Notes under the pieces: generated by a model
Told to the model about the DNA's origin: nothing
Databases searched by the model: none
The model's input: the letters and a program-made list of their open reading frames with translations, nothing else
Position numbers and translations under genes: made by a program
DNA from: Chlorokybus atmophyticus
Taxonomy: Eukaryota > Streptophyta > Chlorokybophyceae > Chlorokybales > Chlorokybaceae
Assembly (NCBI GenBank): GCA_009103225.1
Contig: RHPI01001715.1
Span: 870,349-910,432, forward strand
Length of the DNA stretch: 40,084 nt
Reading direction: 5' to 3'
Shown: one piece after another, positions 1 through 11,673 of the stretch
Layout: every line of letters begins with the position of its first letter
Numbering within the stretch: the stretch's first letter is position 1

Positions 1-21
1 CCCCCCCCCCCCCCCCCCCCC
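1..21. repeat. Poly-C homopolymer at window edge
   Basis: The window opens with 21 consecutive C. Together with the CT tract at the other end it suggests that the fragment stops at low-complexity sequence, as an assembly contig would. It has no visible function. Confidence 0.9.
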
Positions 22-100
22 TGAGAAAAGCAACAAAAAAGAAGATTGGTTATATTCACACTCGCACATACCGCACTTTCTCCTCACTCATATTTACCAG

Positions 101-1769
101 CTATGCTTGACCAGAGTACACTGCTTACATCTCGATCTTGCACAGCATCCACTGTTCCCCCTTCAGCAGTGCGAGTGCCGCGAAGCATACATGACATTGA
201 TAATGGCAGCGCTAACATTCTAGGTTACGGCGCTGAACTCGCAGCAGATCATCCTGTAAGTGCGCATATGCATATGTGCACCTGAGCTGCTGTTTTAGTG
301 TGAGCGTTGGTCTTTTGTTTGTTTGCGCATCATTGCACAGCTCATGCTACCTGCGTGCTTGCCAATAGGGCTACTTTGATGATGAGTACAAGCGGAGAAG
401 AATGGACATAGTAGCCAATGCTCGCAGTCACAAGATGTAAGTTGGTTGTATGTAAGTTGGTTGCTTATGTCCGTTTCGGTAAGCACTGTCAAACTCAACA
501 AGACTGTTGTACTTGTGCAGTGGTGAACCGATTCCTGTTGTTGAGTACACGCAAGATGAGATCCGCGTATGGGGTCAAGTGCTAGAACAGCTCACACAGC
601 TGTACCCGACGCACGCGTGCACGGAGTTCAACAGATGCTTCCAAATGTTTGACTTCAAGCCCGACAGGATCCCCCAGTTACAGGTACACGTGCACTGTTG
701 TAGCATTGAACTGTGGAGTCATTTTGTATGCACCAGGGGTACAGAGTTCATTCTTGGGTGCTTGTGGACGGGTAGATTAAGTGGTTAGAGGTTGTTTGTC
801 CATGTGAACATCTCTATTGGAATCAGCAGCGCACTTTGCGTATGGCTTTTAAGCAGAGTGCATTGTAAGAGAAAAGTTCAAGAGATTGGTAGACCATCAT
901 CACACATGTAATTAGCTGTCTGTTCAACTCGATTGTTGCGATTGCAGGAGCTGTCAGAGGTGTTGATGGCACGCACGGGGTTTGCGATCAGGCCGGTTGG
1001 CGGTCTGCTACGGCCGCGCGACTTCCTCAACGGCCTGGCCTTCCGCACCTTCCACAGCACGCAGTACATCCGCCACGCCAGCAACCCCATGTACACGCCG
1101 GAACCCGACGTGTGCCACGAGTACGTGAACACTGCACTTGGATTGTTGTGCTTGTATTATCCTTCACTTTAATGAAAGGCTCTTATGGCGTACCACCCTC
1201 GCAGGTTGTTGGGTCATGTGCCTATGCTAGCGGATCCCGACTTTGCTGATGTGGCACACGCCATCGGTGTGGCCTCGCTTGGGGCGTCCGATAAAGACAT
1301 CTGGCATTTAACAAAGGTGTATTGGTACACTGTGGAGTTTGGTGCAGTCCAGGAGGGAGCTGACTTCAAGGCGTTTGGTGCCGGTTTACTTTCCTCTTAC
1401 GGAGAGCTGCGCCACATGCTTGCTTCACCCGATGTGGAGTTTGTTGAACTAGATCCGGCAGGCAAGTTGCCCAAAATCAGCTACAAGGACGGTTACCAAC
1501 TCCGCTACTACTACGCGAAAAGCTTTGCTGACCTTGCAATCAAGCTCAAGGCCTATGCGGTATGCTCTTATACTTTTGCCTCGATGCCTCATGCCTTAAG
1601 GCTCACGTCTCTGCCTTTCGGTTTGGCGACAGCCATATGAACATGCTGTTGTGGACAATGATGGGAGTGTCTTACCCTCATTGCCTTGATGTAAATGCAG
1701 GCGTCTCTAACAAAAGACTCGGGTCTCCAGCTGCCATCCCTATCAATGCCTGTGCTACAAGTGTTGTAG
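101..1769 (+). CDS. PAH: Aromatic amino acid (phenylalanine) hydroxylase, 5' partial
   Basis: This is a non-heme iron, pterin/folate-dependent hydroxylase converting phenylalanine to tyrosine. Visible exons are about 101(or 146)-255, 369-436, 521-683, 948-1120, 1205-1559 and 1701-1769, all GT-AG and in phase. The catalytic domain is nearly complete: [11 protein letters not shown] at the start, then [28 protein letters not shown] and [10 protein letters not shown]. The iron ligands are visible: the two His of CHELLGHVP, formed across the exon 4/5 junction, and the Glu of [18 protein letters not shown] follows. The protein ends after the catalytic domain with a short tail (stop 1767-1769), with no long tetramerisation helix apparent. 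The N-terminus, including any plastid leader or ACT domain, lies before the window. Phe over Tyr or Trp specificity is inferred from the green-lineage family. Confidence 0.93.
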
Positions 1770-3070
1770 CTGGACCTTGGACCCCTCCCCCTTCTTCCCC
1801 CCTACACACACACATGGTTAGCGTTGCAGCAACATAGTGCTGCTGTAGTAGCCGATTGCGCAATTGTACATTAGCATTGATGTTACCTCTGTACAGAGAA
1901 TAACGACATTGGCAGCTTTGGCTGTACCCCGTGCCTTGGTTGCAACAACCGTGACATAAGCTGCTTTACTCCAACGTAGCCAACAACCATTGTATAGCTC
2001 TATGGGGTGCATGCAGTGGGCATGTATAAGCTGCAATTGTGCTCCATGCATGATAATAGGTGGGCATGTCTACACTGTATGACATGCATTTATGTGAGCA
2101 TAGAGAATACACCATCCATGTTTGCAACAGAGTGTACACTCGCCAGCTGTGAGCTTCCTTTGTATGCATACTGGTTGGATACTAGCAGAGGTGGTCGCTG
2201 ATCAACCATTGATGCACCACTATGCTAAACAGCACAGTCACACCATGCATGCTGGAACAGCAGCATACCCCTTTTGTACAATGTGATCGGGGATCATACG
2301 CACATCAACACACTTCAGAATGACACACGTATGCAAGGCATTGACTGCATGTGTGTGGAGAAGTCTTGGCAGTTTACGTACACAACAGAGTCAGTCACTT
2401 CTGCAACTGTTGCGCCCGCGACTGCGCTTGCACATAGGGCTTATATTGGAAGGGGAACTGTAATGGCATGCAGCACGGCAGCATCAGAAGCGACGGCAGT
2501 TGTGCGCGGTTGAGGGTGGCAGCGGGGGGAGTCAGCACGATCTTGGCCATCAGCGTCCTAGTCGGTCCTGCTCGATACTGACGCTGCCTGCCTATGGACA
2601 ATGCGCAGGTCAACTGTGACAAAGCATGCCTAGTCTTTGCCTATGCATGCACGCCTGACAGGTTGGGGCTGTGATTATAGGTAGGATAGTCCAGCTCGGT
2701 AGCTGTGCGCTGGCATGAGGTGAGTGTCTGTTGTGTAGTGTAGCTGTGTAGTGTAGCAGAGTCTTGTGCACAGCACGTGGAACATGTGCAAAGCGCCAGT
2801 TGCATGCTCTTGGCATCGTATAGATTATGCACTACATGATGCACTACACAATGTGTTGATGATGTGAATGTTGAACATGTTGAACGCGTGCAAAGCATGA
2901 TGCCATGTGTCGAATCGTGTCTTGAATCTTTATACACGACCATGCTTGATAGCTACAACACAGCCAAAACTGCTACATTATTCAACGCCGAAAGGATCGC
3001 TAAGCACTGCCAAAACCTGCTTGTTAGCCTGCAATAACATGCACTGCGTCAAGGAGCAACGAAGCCCTCT
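1770..3070. other. Convergent intergenic region, hydroxylase / JMJ21-like
   Basis: This stretch lies between two 3' ends and should hold both 3' UTRs. Open frames on both strands are short and show no recognisable motif. GCATGC-type words recur. I see no RNA gene or terminator-like structure. Confidence 0.6.
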
Positions 3071-6000
3071 TCAAGTGCTGCCATTCAACGGGCCCCACAC
3101 AGCAAGCTCAACGTCGCGCAGACTGCCAGCCTCACGCAGCTCTGGCCGCAGCACAAACAGCGAGCTGAAGGCATCTTGCGCATGCAGCAGAGTCAAGCAC
3201 ATGGCCACGTACGACAGTAACTGGTCCACCAGCTTGACTTGACCAGCAGAGTGAAGCTCATACGCCTGCAAGAACACCTGCAGCAAGCGACTGTCCGCTC
3301 GCAAGGCTGACAAGTGTATGGCGACGAGGTCGTAGAGGGCGTGTCCCAGGCACGCATCGCCAAAGTCTATGAGGTGCTTCATGACCCACTGACCACCACC
3401 ACCATCTTCACCGTCTTGCTGGCACATTAGAAGATTCTGGTCTGTAGCGTCGGCATGCAGCCACACCGGAGGCGAGCTGAGATTCAACAAAGTTGCCGGG
3501 TCTGGAGGCAGATAAGTTGGTATCTCCTTCACCAATTCGGATGGCAGAATCCGCTCCCAATAGTCCGTGCGGCAGGCCAGCTGCTCTCTCTGTGCTCGCA
3601 GGAAAGATACAAACCCTCTCCACTCGAGAGGCATGCAATTGTCCGGCAAGTCATATGCAGGCCTTGCTGATACAGCTTCACCCTCACCCTCCTCACTGTC
3701 ATCGTGGCCGCATGGTACAAGTGCGTATGACGCATCAGGATCCCACTTGATGGAATCCACGGGTATGCTATGCAGAAGACGGAGAGTCTCACCGAGTGTT
3801 TGCGCGAGCTGGACTTTATTGATGTCACTCAGGCTGTCGTAAACGTCCTCCAGACACGCGCCCTGGCACTTGGCTGTGATGATGTAGCGAACAGGGCTCT
3901 GAGGCGTCATTGCAGGTTTATTGGTGTCTATGAACTGGTCTAACACAGCCTCCTCGACCTCGAGCTCCCCTGAAGCTAACAGACTCGGCGCCAATGCCGC
4001 AAGCTTTGGCTTCACCTGGAACAAGGAACACAATTAGTGACTGTCTGCAAGTCAATACACACTGCTTGCAAGTCAAGCTGCATACCCCTGTTCTGCTTTT
4101 GCCCACTATACTGTGTGCAGGGCAGCAAGACATACATTAACTGGATAACACTGCGCAAACCTTCCTCCACCTATGCACAATGGATCAAGGAAACCGCATA
4201 GCATACCTGTGGCAATGCGTTGAGCACGTTGGATTCTCGAGACCAGTCTGCGAGCGACTTGGCATGGTCATCGACCTTGTGTGAGTAGAATTTGACAGCG
4301 TGGTCGCCCACCAGGAACACATAGTTTTCGCCGGAGCCCACAGGCAGCAGCTCCTCGCCCTCCTGCTTCTTCAGGCCAAGTTCAGAGTGGCGCTTGCGCA
4401 CCTCATCAAGACGACCAACCCACGTGTCCATGTTCAAGCATAGGCGAGCGCACTGCCAGATGCGCGGCTGCAAGTCTGGCCGGGTGGGCCACAGAGCCCG
4501 CAACCACCTCCTCAAATCACGCGCCTGTGGAGACCGAGTTCATGTGGGTCTCAGAACTATGAATTTGCTGTGCACACAGCAAGCATGTAAAAGACTTACG
4601 TGCAGATAGTCCACGCTCCCGCCTGAGGGTGTGAGGCTGACAGGCTCATATGCTGGCCTAATGTGCATGGTGCTCTCAGGCTCCTCCTCATGCATACCAT
4701 CCTCATCCTCGGCGTGACCATTGGTGCCATTGGCATGTACCGTTCGCTGTTTGCGGGCGTCCAAGCCAGCTTGCAGAGACTGCATCTGCAAAAGAGGATG
4801 TAGAGGGATTGCTACCAGCGTGCCATGTGATAGTAGATAGGTAACCATACTCTGCGTACCTTCTGGTCGCTGGTTGCATAAGCCAGATCTTGGCACACCG
4901 CTTCAAAGTTGGCGCTGCTGACGAAGTTCTGCGTGACGGCGATTGTGAGATCCAAGTTCAACACACAGTGCCACCACCCATGCGGAACAAAAATCGTTTC
5001 TCCTGGGTGCTGCACCACTTCAGTAGGCCGATCCTCTGGCCTCAACAGCGGGTACACCTGCAACCGTGATGATGACCATAAATGTCTGACCATGAACGTG
5101 TTTCCCAAGACTGTGAGCCAATAATGCTACTGCCCAAGTGTTTTTGTCGCACCTCTAAGAACCACGTAAGAGAGTTGGGAACGTCAATGTCCGTGTCGCC
5201 ATCCGCATCGACCTGCACTGTGACAGCTGGAGGAATGTGCCCTGGCGGGTAGAGCGCCCACCGCTTGGTACCCTACAAGTCTGACAACATCAGTTTCGGT
5301 CCGCAGATAGTCAACCTGTAATAATGATGTCAATAACCAACCTTCAAGAGTGTGTTCCAGGCTGAAGTCATCGCGGGGTCCACATGCCATCCAGCCCCTG
5401 AACCAGCACGTGATGTGTAAGGTTGAGTTATGCCATCTCAGTATTGGCCATGCAGCGACTGTTGCTCAAGTGCACTCACCTGAATGTGCAGGGCCGATGA
5501 CAAGCCATCTGTAGGCCGGTCTGCGTTTGCCGAGCACGCAGAACAGGTCTTCCGTAAACACGCGAGGCACGGAGTAGTCCGCAAGGAGCTGCGGAACAGC
5601 CTCACCGAAGCGCGAATCAAAGATGTAGAGCGGCTCTTCATCGGCTTGTGTCTGCACATAATCGCAATAATCCGCCATTCTCATGGTAACCTTTCTCCCA
5701 TTCGCCTGCAAACACAACCATTACCACATGTACGCCAGCTGTCAACCCGCAAGCCACAAATGCAACAATCCGCTTGATGACTGACTGCAGTGCAAACACC
5801 CAATCACCTGTGCACCTGTGAGACCTTGAACACAGCATCCGGGTTATTGGCAGCCAGTTTGTCAATGGTCCATTCGGTCCTCGCAGGCCAGCCCTCAGCC
5901 ACATCGGTAAGCATCACAGGCACCTGCTTTAGATCGTACGCGGCGGCAAAGGCATCGGCGTTCATGCCGCTGGTGCTGCACCTCTCTACGCCCTCAGCGA

Positions 6001-6827
6001 GGGGCATAAATCCAGCCAAGTTCACATGACACCTGCAGTGAGCATGCGCTCCAATGAGACAATGGCCATTTGATTCCAAACAACTTTTTCAGCATGCAAC
6101 GGTGATGTACATCATTGAGCAACTCTACTGTTGGACGTGATAACAATTTTGTGGACTTCCGGCTTTGTCACAACCAAACCTACTAAGAATGAACCAACAG
6201 CGTACACTGCAGTCAAGACGCCAAGCTTTGTCTTGCAACCTTCAGCTTGCAACAAGGCAGCATTGTGTTCAACATAATGAGCACTGTCCGTGCACATCGC
6301 AATACAATGCTGGCTTTGCTCGTGGCGCACAGCATATGAGAAGTGCCAGGAAGCAGGTCACAATCATTGCGATATCACATCATGCACGCAGCAGTTTGCA
6401 TGCATGTCGTAGTTCGTTCTTCCGGAACACACCTATACCAACGTCGATAAAGAAAATCGGACGTAAAGTCCTCAACACGGAGCCTGTGAGCATTGATGGC
6501 GCCTGCAACGGAAGTGCCGCACAGCCGCTCCAGCGCCGTCTTGCGCCAGCTGCCTCGAAACACCACATGCCCCTCCGTTTCTTCCAGGCAAATGCTACAC
6601 ACCAACACAATAAGCACAATGCCCTGAAGGAATTGCAAGCAAACCCTTGCAGCTTACCGCATCCACAACGGTTCCTCCGTGCACAGCACGCAGAAGACCG
6701 AGCTCACGCAGGAGAGGCGAGCGACGTCCCGCGAGCCAAGACGGTCAAAAATATCTACCACGACCTCATCCGGCAAAACGGCCAGGTCGCCCAGCGCCGC
6801 CGCTCTCCGCCCTCCGACGCCGACCAT
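3071..6827 (-). CDS. JMJ21: F-box + JmjC + APH-like kinase fusion (JMJ21-like)
   Basis: Exons in transcription order: 6827-6658, 6594-6433, 6032-5816, 5705-5480, 5397-5342, 5272-5153, 5057-4860, 4785-4600, 4524-4207, 4015-3071; all phases agree, giving 865 aa. Domains: an N-terminal F-box (LPDEVVVDIFDRL), then a JMJD6-like JmjC domain with the iron ligands WHVD and GWWH, the 2-oxoglutarate-binding Lys in TKRWALYP, and LTIAVTQNFV; then an acidic linker; then an aminoglycoside-phosphotransferase-like fold with a catalytic-loop-like HADATDQN and metal-binding-like IDFGD. Order and spacing match Arabidopsis At1g78280. Expected role: an SCF-type E3 adaptor carrying a 2-oxoglutarate oxygenase in the nucleus; the real substrate and whether the kinase-like part is active are unknown. 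The first in-frame ATG is 6827. The donor at 5342 is GTTGGT. Confidence 0.93.
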
Positions 6828-8128
6828 GACCACACCGACAACTGCCACGTGGTGGACAACAAACTCAACACTTGTTACGCAGCACAGCTTGTGCGACTGT
6901 CTTGTGCACAGCGCACAAACAGAGAGTGTAGAGAGTGGGACAGACCTTGACAGTGTTGAGCCAACACAGACCTCAACGCAACATGGCCAACGTGATAGCC
7001 TTCATTACTGATAGGCCTATGTCCCGGTTGATTGAATCCGAGGAGACCCTGAACAGGACTTTTGAGGTTTGGCTTCGAATCTTCAATTGCAAGCGCTCGC
7101 TTGTCCGGTCCGCCCACTCTACCCGCTGCTGACAGTCCACAGACCACAACTTCCGAGATGATGCTGTGCACTGTCCGACTACAGTCAACCAAGACCGCCA
7201 GTGCGGATCTGAATTCCTTGCCAATGACCATTGATGTACAGTCCCTACAAGAGACATAGTTTATATATTGTGGGCGGTGCTCTATGCCAGGTGTCCTTAT
7301 ATACGGCATTTGGTACAGTGTAAGTACTACCGTAGTACCGTGTTTAGTAGCAATCCATGGCATGATGGCCTATCATCATTGTGGTCACAGCGCCCGTTTT
7401 TTTCTATGATGTACTGACACATGTATGACAACGCGGGTACGTTCGTGTCGGCCTCGACGAGCTTGCACGGCGGCAACCGTCCCGCGTGTCAGAGCATCTT
7501 GCCAAAAGCTGCCAGCGTAAGGCTGACGTGAGGTCCCAGACTCGGGTTAATCGAACCGAGACAATTGACAGCAAGGGCGGGTTCGAAGTAGAAGTGGTCC
7601 TAGAGCACTACATGGCTGCTCGGGTGTGTAGTGACTTCTCTGCGGCGGCGGTGTTGGCCGAGGTGGTGTCGTCCATGTTGTCGGGGGTGCCCGTGGCTCC
7701 GTGGTGTGGTCTTGAGGTTGAGAAGAAGCTGTTGGCGTTGCCGAACTAAGTCGTCGCAGGGTGCCGGCTTGCTGCCGTACTGCGTGAAAGGTCAGTGCTT
7801 GTGGTCCGGCCACAGCCTGCAAACTGCGGCAGGCTGCCAGGCCAGCTGCTGTTGGTTTTGTGATGGGTGTGCGTGGATGGCTAGTCAAGAACATCTAGCC
7901 TGCGCTGGTTTTCTTCGTTGCCCAAGAAGTGATGGCTTTCAAACATGCTGGTGTCGTGCCGGTGCATGCGTACCGAACCGGGCTCAGCTTACGTTGCCGC
8001 TCCTCGTCAAACACTAAGTGCGACTTTGACGTGTGACGTGTTTGCGTAAGCAGGCAAGAGCGCTGTTTGAGACTCAGCAAGTGAAAACTTTGTTCAAGGC
8101 CGCACAGCCTCATCTTTGGCTCGTCAGC
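6828..8128. promoter_or_regulatory. Divergent promoter region, JMJ21-like / DUF1206
   Basis: About 1.3 kb separates two start codons that point away from each other, so both promoters and 5' UTRs should lie here. There are open frames at 7486-7749 (+) and 6875-7363 (-), but neither matches a known family, and the DUF1206 protein has a good start at 8129. I see no clear TATA box or operator. Confidence 0.45.
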
Positions 8129-10212
8129 ATGGCGAGCCAGAGCCACCCAGAGGCGACGACGCAGTCGACGACGTTTGGCAGGTACGTCGCAGCGCCTTTG
8201 GCATGGCATTTCTCTCCCAATTGCTGTGCTTCTGGGAAATCTCCACCATCCTGAGCATCAGTGCTGGGGGGCTTTGTGCCCTGCCTGGTTGCATGGCGGC
8301 GTGCATGTTACTGTGTGTCGCTGCTCGTTACGCAGACCTGTGATTACGCCAGCTTACGTCGTGTGGACATCTAGCTGAGTCACTTCGCTGTGTCAACTCT
8401 TTTCAGTGAACTGTGTGCTGTTGCATATTGGTTTGGTATCTACTTGCCTCGGTCCTGAATTTTTCAGTGATAGCTGGGAGTTTCCCTGTTGCGTGAGCGT
8501 GTTGGATTGTGTTGCGGTGCAGTGTAAAATTTCAGTGTGTTGCCTCACCAGCCATCAGGGCAGCTATATGCTGACACGTTGATAGTGTCAGTGCAGCGTT
8601 GCAGCATGCCTTTGGAGTGCACCTTCTTCTTAGTGTGCGTTTGGCAGTATTGTCACACAGTGTCTATCATGTGAGAAAGCTGTGGTCGCATGGGCATTCC
8701 ACTTGTTGCAGTCAGCTGTCGAGTATTCCTTTTGCATGGCTGGTGCAGTAGCTCAACATGACATTGTAATGGTCTGCATTGTCATTGCTGTCTTGCAGGT
8801 TCGTGGATCGCATGAATACGCCTCAGCAAGTGAGAGCGAAGCACAACAAACCTGTTGCCGTGTTTGGGCGCATTGGTTACTGTGCCAAGGGAGTGTTTTA
8901 TGCAGTCATTGGTGGGCTCGCCTGCAAAGCTGCAGCTGGTGACAAAAACGCAGATCAGTCTCCACAGGTATGATTTTGCACAACAACACTTGGAAAGACT
9001 TGTTCTGTTTTCTTTGATTGCACATGACGTAATATGATTCCCTTTCAGCAAGCGCTGATCTTGGTGGGAAGCGGTAATGTTGGATATCCGCTGCTCGTGC
9101 TCATGTTCATTGGGCTGTTTTTCTATGTGCTCTGGCGGTTCTGGGAGGGTGCCACTGGGCAAGGCACAGACCAGAACTTCCCAAAATGGAAGAACTTTTT
9201 CAAGTAAGAACCCGCATTACGTACAATGGTTGCATCCATCATCACAGAACACAACTGTACCATTGAAATGGTAGAACTGCGCACTCACGTCGTGTGTCTG
9301 TTCTGGCTACGTAAGCCTGTTTGCCTGGTGATGCATCTTTCGGTCACCTTTGGTATTGAAGCAACGTGCTAAGGGCTATGTGACCAGGTTCCGTGTGAGC
9401 CCCCTTGTATCAGGAGGCGTGTACACGTTCTACATGGGATATGTATTGTACATCATTGCTACGAAGCACAAGCATGATGATAAAACAGACAAACAGGACT
9501 GCCTCCTGAACTGGTAAGCTTGCCTGCTGCATTGCTTACGGTTACAGCACCTGCCTCAGCGTCCTGCACGCATTGCTGCGATTGCATTGTGCAGCATGCG
9601 CACTGACTTGCTAACTCCTCCCGCAGTTGGAATAACACTGCCCTTGGTAGAGCCGGCTTGGTGATGGTAGGCTTAGCATTCCTCATCGCGACCATCACTC
9701 AGCTGGATCCGGCTTTGCGTGGCATATTCAAGCGCGAGATGTACCCCAACCTGCCCCGGTGGCTGTTCTGGTCGATGGTGGTCACTGGCCACCTTGGCTT
9801 CCTTGGCCGCGCGGGTGTATTCTTGTTTATGGCAATCGAGTTCTTTCGCTCCGTTGGTAACGACGTGAATGAGAGCCACCAGACGGTTGCTAACGCGCTC
9901 AACCAGTTGACAAACAACACCGGCGGCAAGATCGTGCTGTTCTTCCTCGGCTTCATGCTCATCATCTACGGGCTCTACTGCCAGATCTGCATGTGGACAC
10001 GCATATTCCCCACGCCGCCGCCGACGGGCCTCAAGCGCACGCAAACCCGCTCTATCGCACGCGACAAGCCCGTATTACCTGTGACTTCCTTTGATGCTGA
10101 TACTGCTGCTAAAAGTCGGGTCGACTCCCATGCTACGCCTGACGTGGACCCCAATGGTCAACTGTGGCCGCAGGAGAAGCCCGCACGGGAGCAGCTTAGC
10201 CCTCCGCTCTAA
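8129..10212 (+). CDS. DUF1206 family multi-pass membrane protein
   Basis: Exons: 8129-8181, 8799-8967, 9049-9203, 9388-9513, 9627-10212; 362 aa. It shows the repeated two-helix unit of DUF1206 three times: FGRIGYCAKGVFYAVIGGLA with LLVLMFIGLFFYVLWRFWEG; SGGVYTFYMGYVLYIIATKH with LGRAGLVMVGLAFLIATI; and LGFLGRAGVFLFMAIEFF with IVLFFLGFMLIIYGLY. That gives about six membrane helices. The recurring GR-G-Y/A-G pattern at the start of units is typical. A proline-rich, charged tail of about 70 residues follows the last helix. The family occurs in bacteria and algae and has no established function. The N-terminus (MASQSHPEATT) is short and hydrophilic with no clear signal peptide. The start is the only ATG that splices in phase with exon 2. 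Confidence 0.9.
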
Positions 10213-11673
10213 GCTCAGCTGCTACTGGCAAATTATCCTTGCGTTGTTCAGTCAGGTGCTCCTGGGGTCCTTTGCCCCAGTCATGTTGTGCATAGTGGTA
10301 AGTAGTCGCGTTGGTTAATTCGTATATGACTTTGGTAAATCATTGCATCGTATATAGAATACCTGCTTTGTGACTCAGAGGGTGTGGTTGTTGCCTTGAT
10401 CGTGTGTGTATCGTTAGTTGATGAAGGCTTCCGAGCTGGCCAGCACTGCGGTCTGTTCTACGACTACCTTGTGAGATCGTGCTTTTGGTGTTAGGGCCTG
10501 CATGGTGGCATGCGTACTTTGGTGATGTGGCGTGCGAGGTTAGTGCTAGGCACGTTGGTGTTCTCAGTTTACAGGCGCCCAGATGCAAAGCACTAGCCGA
10601 CAGCAAACAAGGCAATAAGCACGGTAAGGTCTTATTATGGCAGGGGTAATGCAAGACTAGGCCTATGTGCACTAAATGAATGCAAATGAAGCGGAGGGGT
10701 GTGGGGCAGCAGCAGTAGGCTAGCATTAACCAACCAACCTGTAGCAAGCAGCACGTGTCAGTGGTTTGTGCTTAGCTATTGCGTGGGTTGCGCAATGAAT
10801 TCTACAATTCAATTCAAGAATCCGTAATAGTAGAGACGAACAGAACGCCTTGCAAACCTGAAGGCGTAGTATGCTGTGCACTGCAACCTATACTCTGAGA
10901 GAGATACAGATAGCTATCAATCAGCCATGCACATCAGTCAAAGTTGATCGTGCAAAAGAGTCCCTCAAGAACGAGGGCCCATGAATACATAGCAATGCAT
11001 CATCAAGAGCAATACATCGCAAAGGCAAGTTACTGATCAATACCAATATGATGACGATTACATACATAGTGACATGCTCCTCATTTCATGTCCTGTGCAT
11101 GTGCGTCTCTGTCCTGCATTTCATGTACAAACTCGCCAGCGTGGCAGACATGGCAAAGACAAGCTGACTGCACATCCTGCATAACTTGCAATAGAGCTGC
11201 AAGAAAGCGTGCTCAAGCGGAAAGGGGCTAGATGTGTTGCACACCCATGCATGCATGCATGGCACAAGTCACAAACAAACAACAAGCAAGCAGGGATAGA
11301 TTAGGCGGGGGCCAAGGCAGGGCTTGTACAACTTAACCTAGACCGTCTAAACCTAAACACTAAGACCCTCAAGCAGGCAGTGGGAATGGGCAGAGCACGG
11401 CAGCACAGCAAGAAGCAACCACCTGCGGAGAGGAGGGAGGGCATGCGATTCCGCTCAGAGACAAGCAAGTACCAAGCACAAGCGCGTACGTACTACTGCA
11501 TATCATATGCGATGCACGAAGTTGACACGCACGAGAGTGTGAGACACTGTGCAACCAATGCACATGTCACACTGAGTGCCGCTTCCTTTCATATGTACAC
11601 AACATGCTTCGCTGCTGCAGCAGCAGGCAGCAATGGCTCAGGTTCAGCACAAACGCCCACCATATCAAAGCAG
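10213..11673. other. Convergent intergenic region, DUF1206 / F-box gene
   Basis: This stretch separates the 3' ends of two genes. It contains an 18-base palindrome of overlapping TGCATGCA words at 11245-11262. Open frames on both strands show no recognisable protein. I see no RNA gene. Confidence 0.55.

Noticed and set aside
6875-7363. 162-codon open frame on the minus strand upstream of the JMJ21-like gene
   Set aside because: It has no recognisable motif, is not in phase with a splice to the F-box exon, and frames of this length occur by chance elsewhere in the window.
7486-7749. 87-codon plus-strand frame between the JMJ21-like and DUF1206 genes
   Set aside because: It looks mildly protein-like but matches no family, and a plausible minus-strand frame overlaps it. 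It has no splice connection to the DUF1206 gene.
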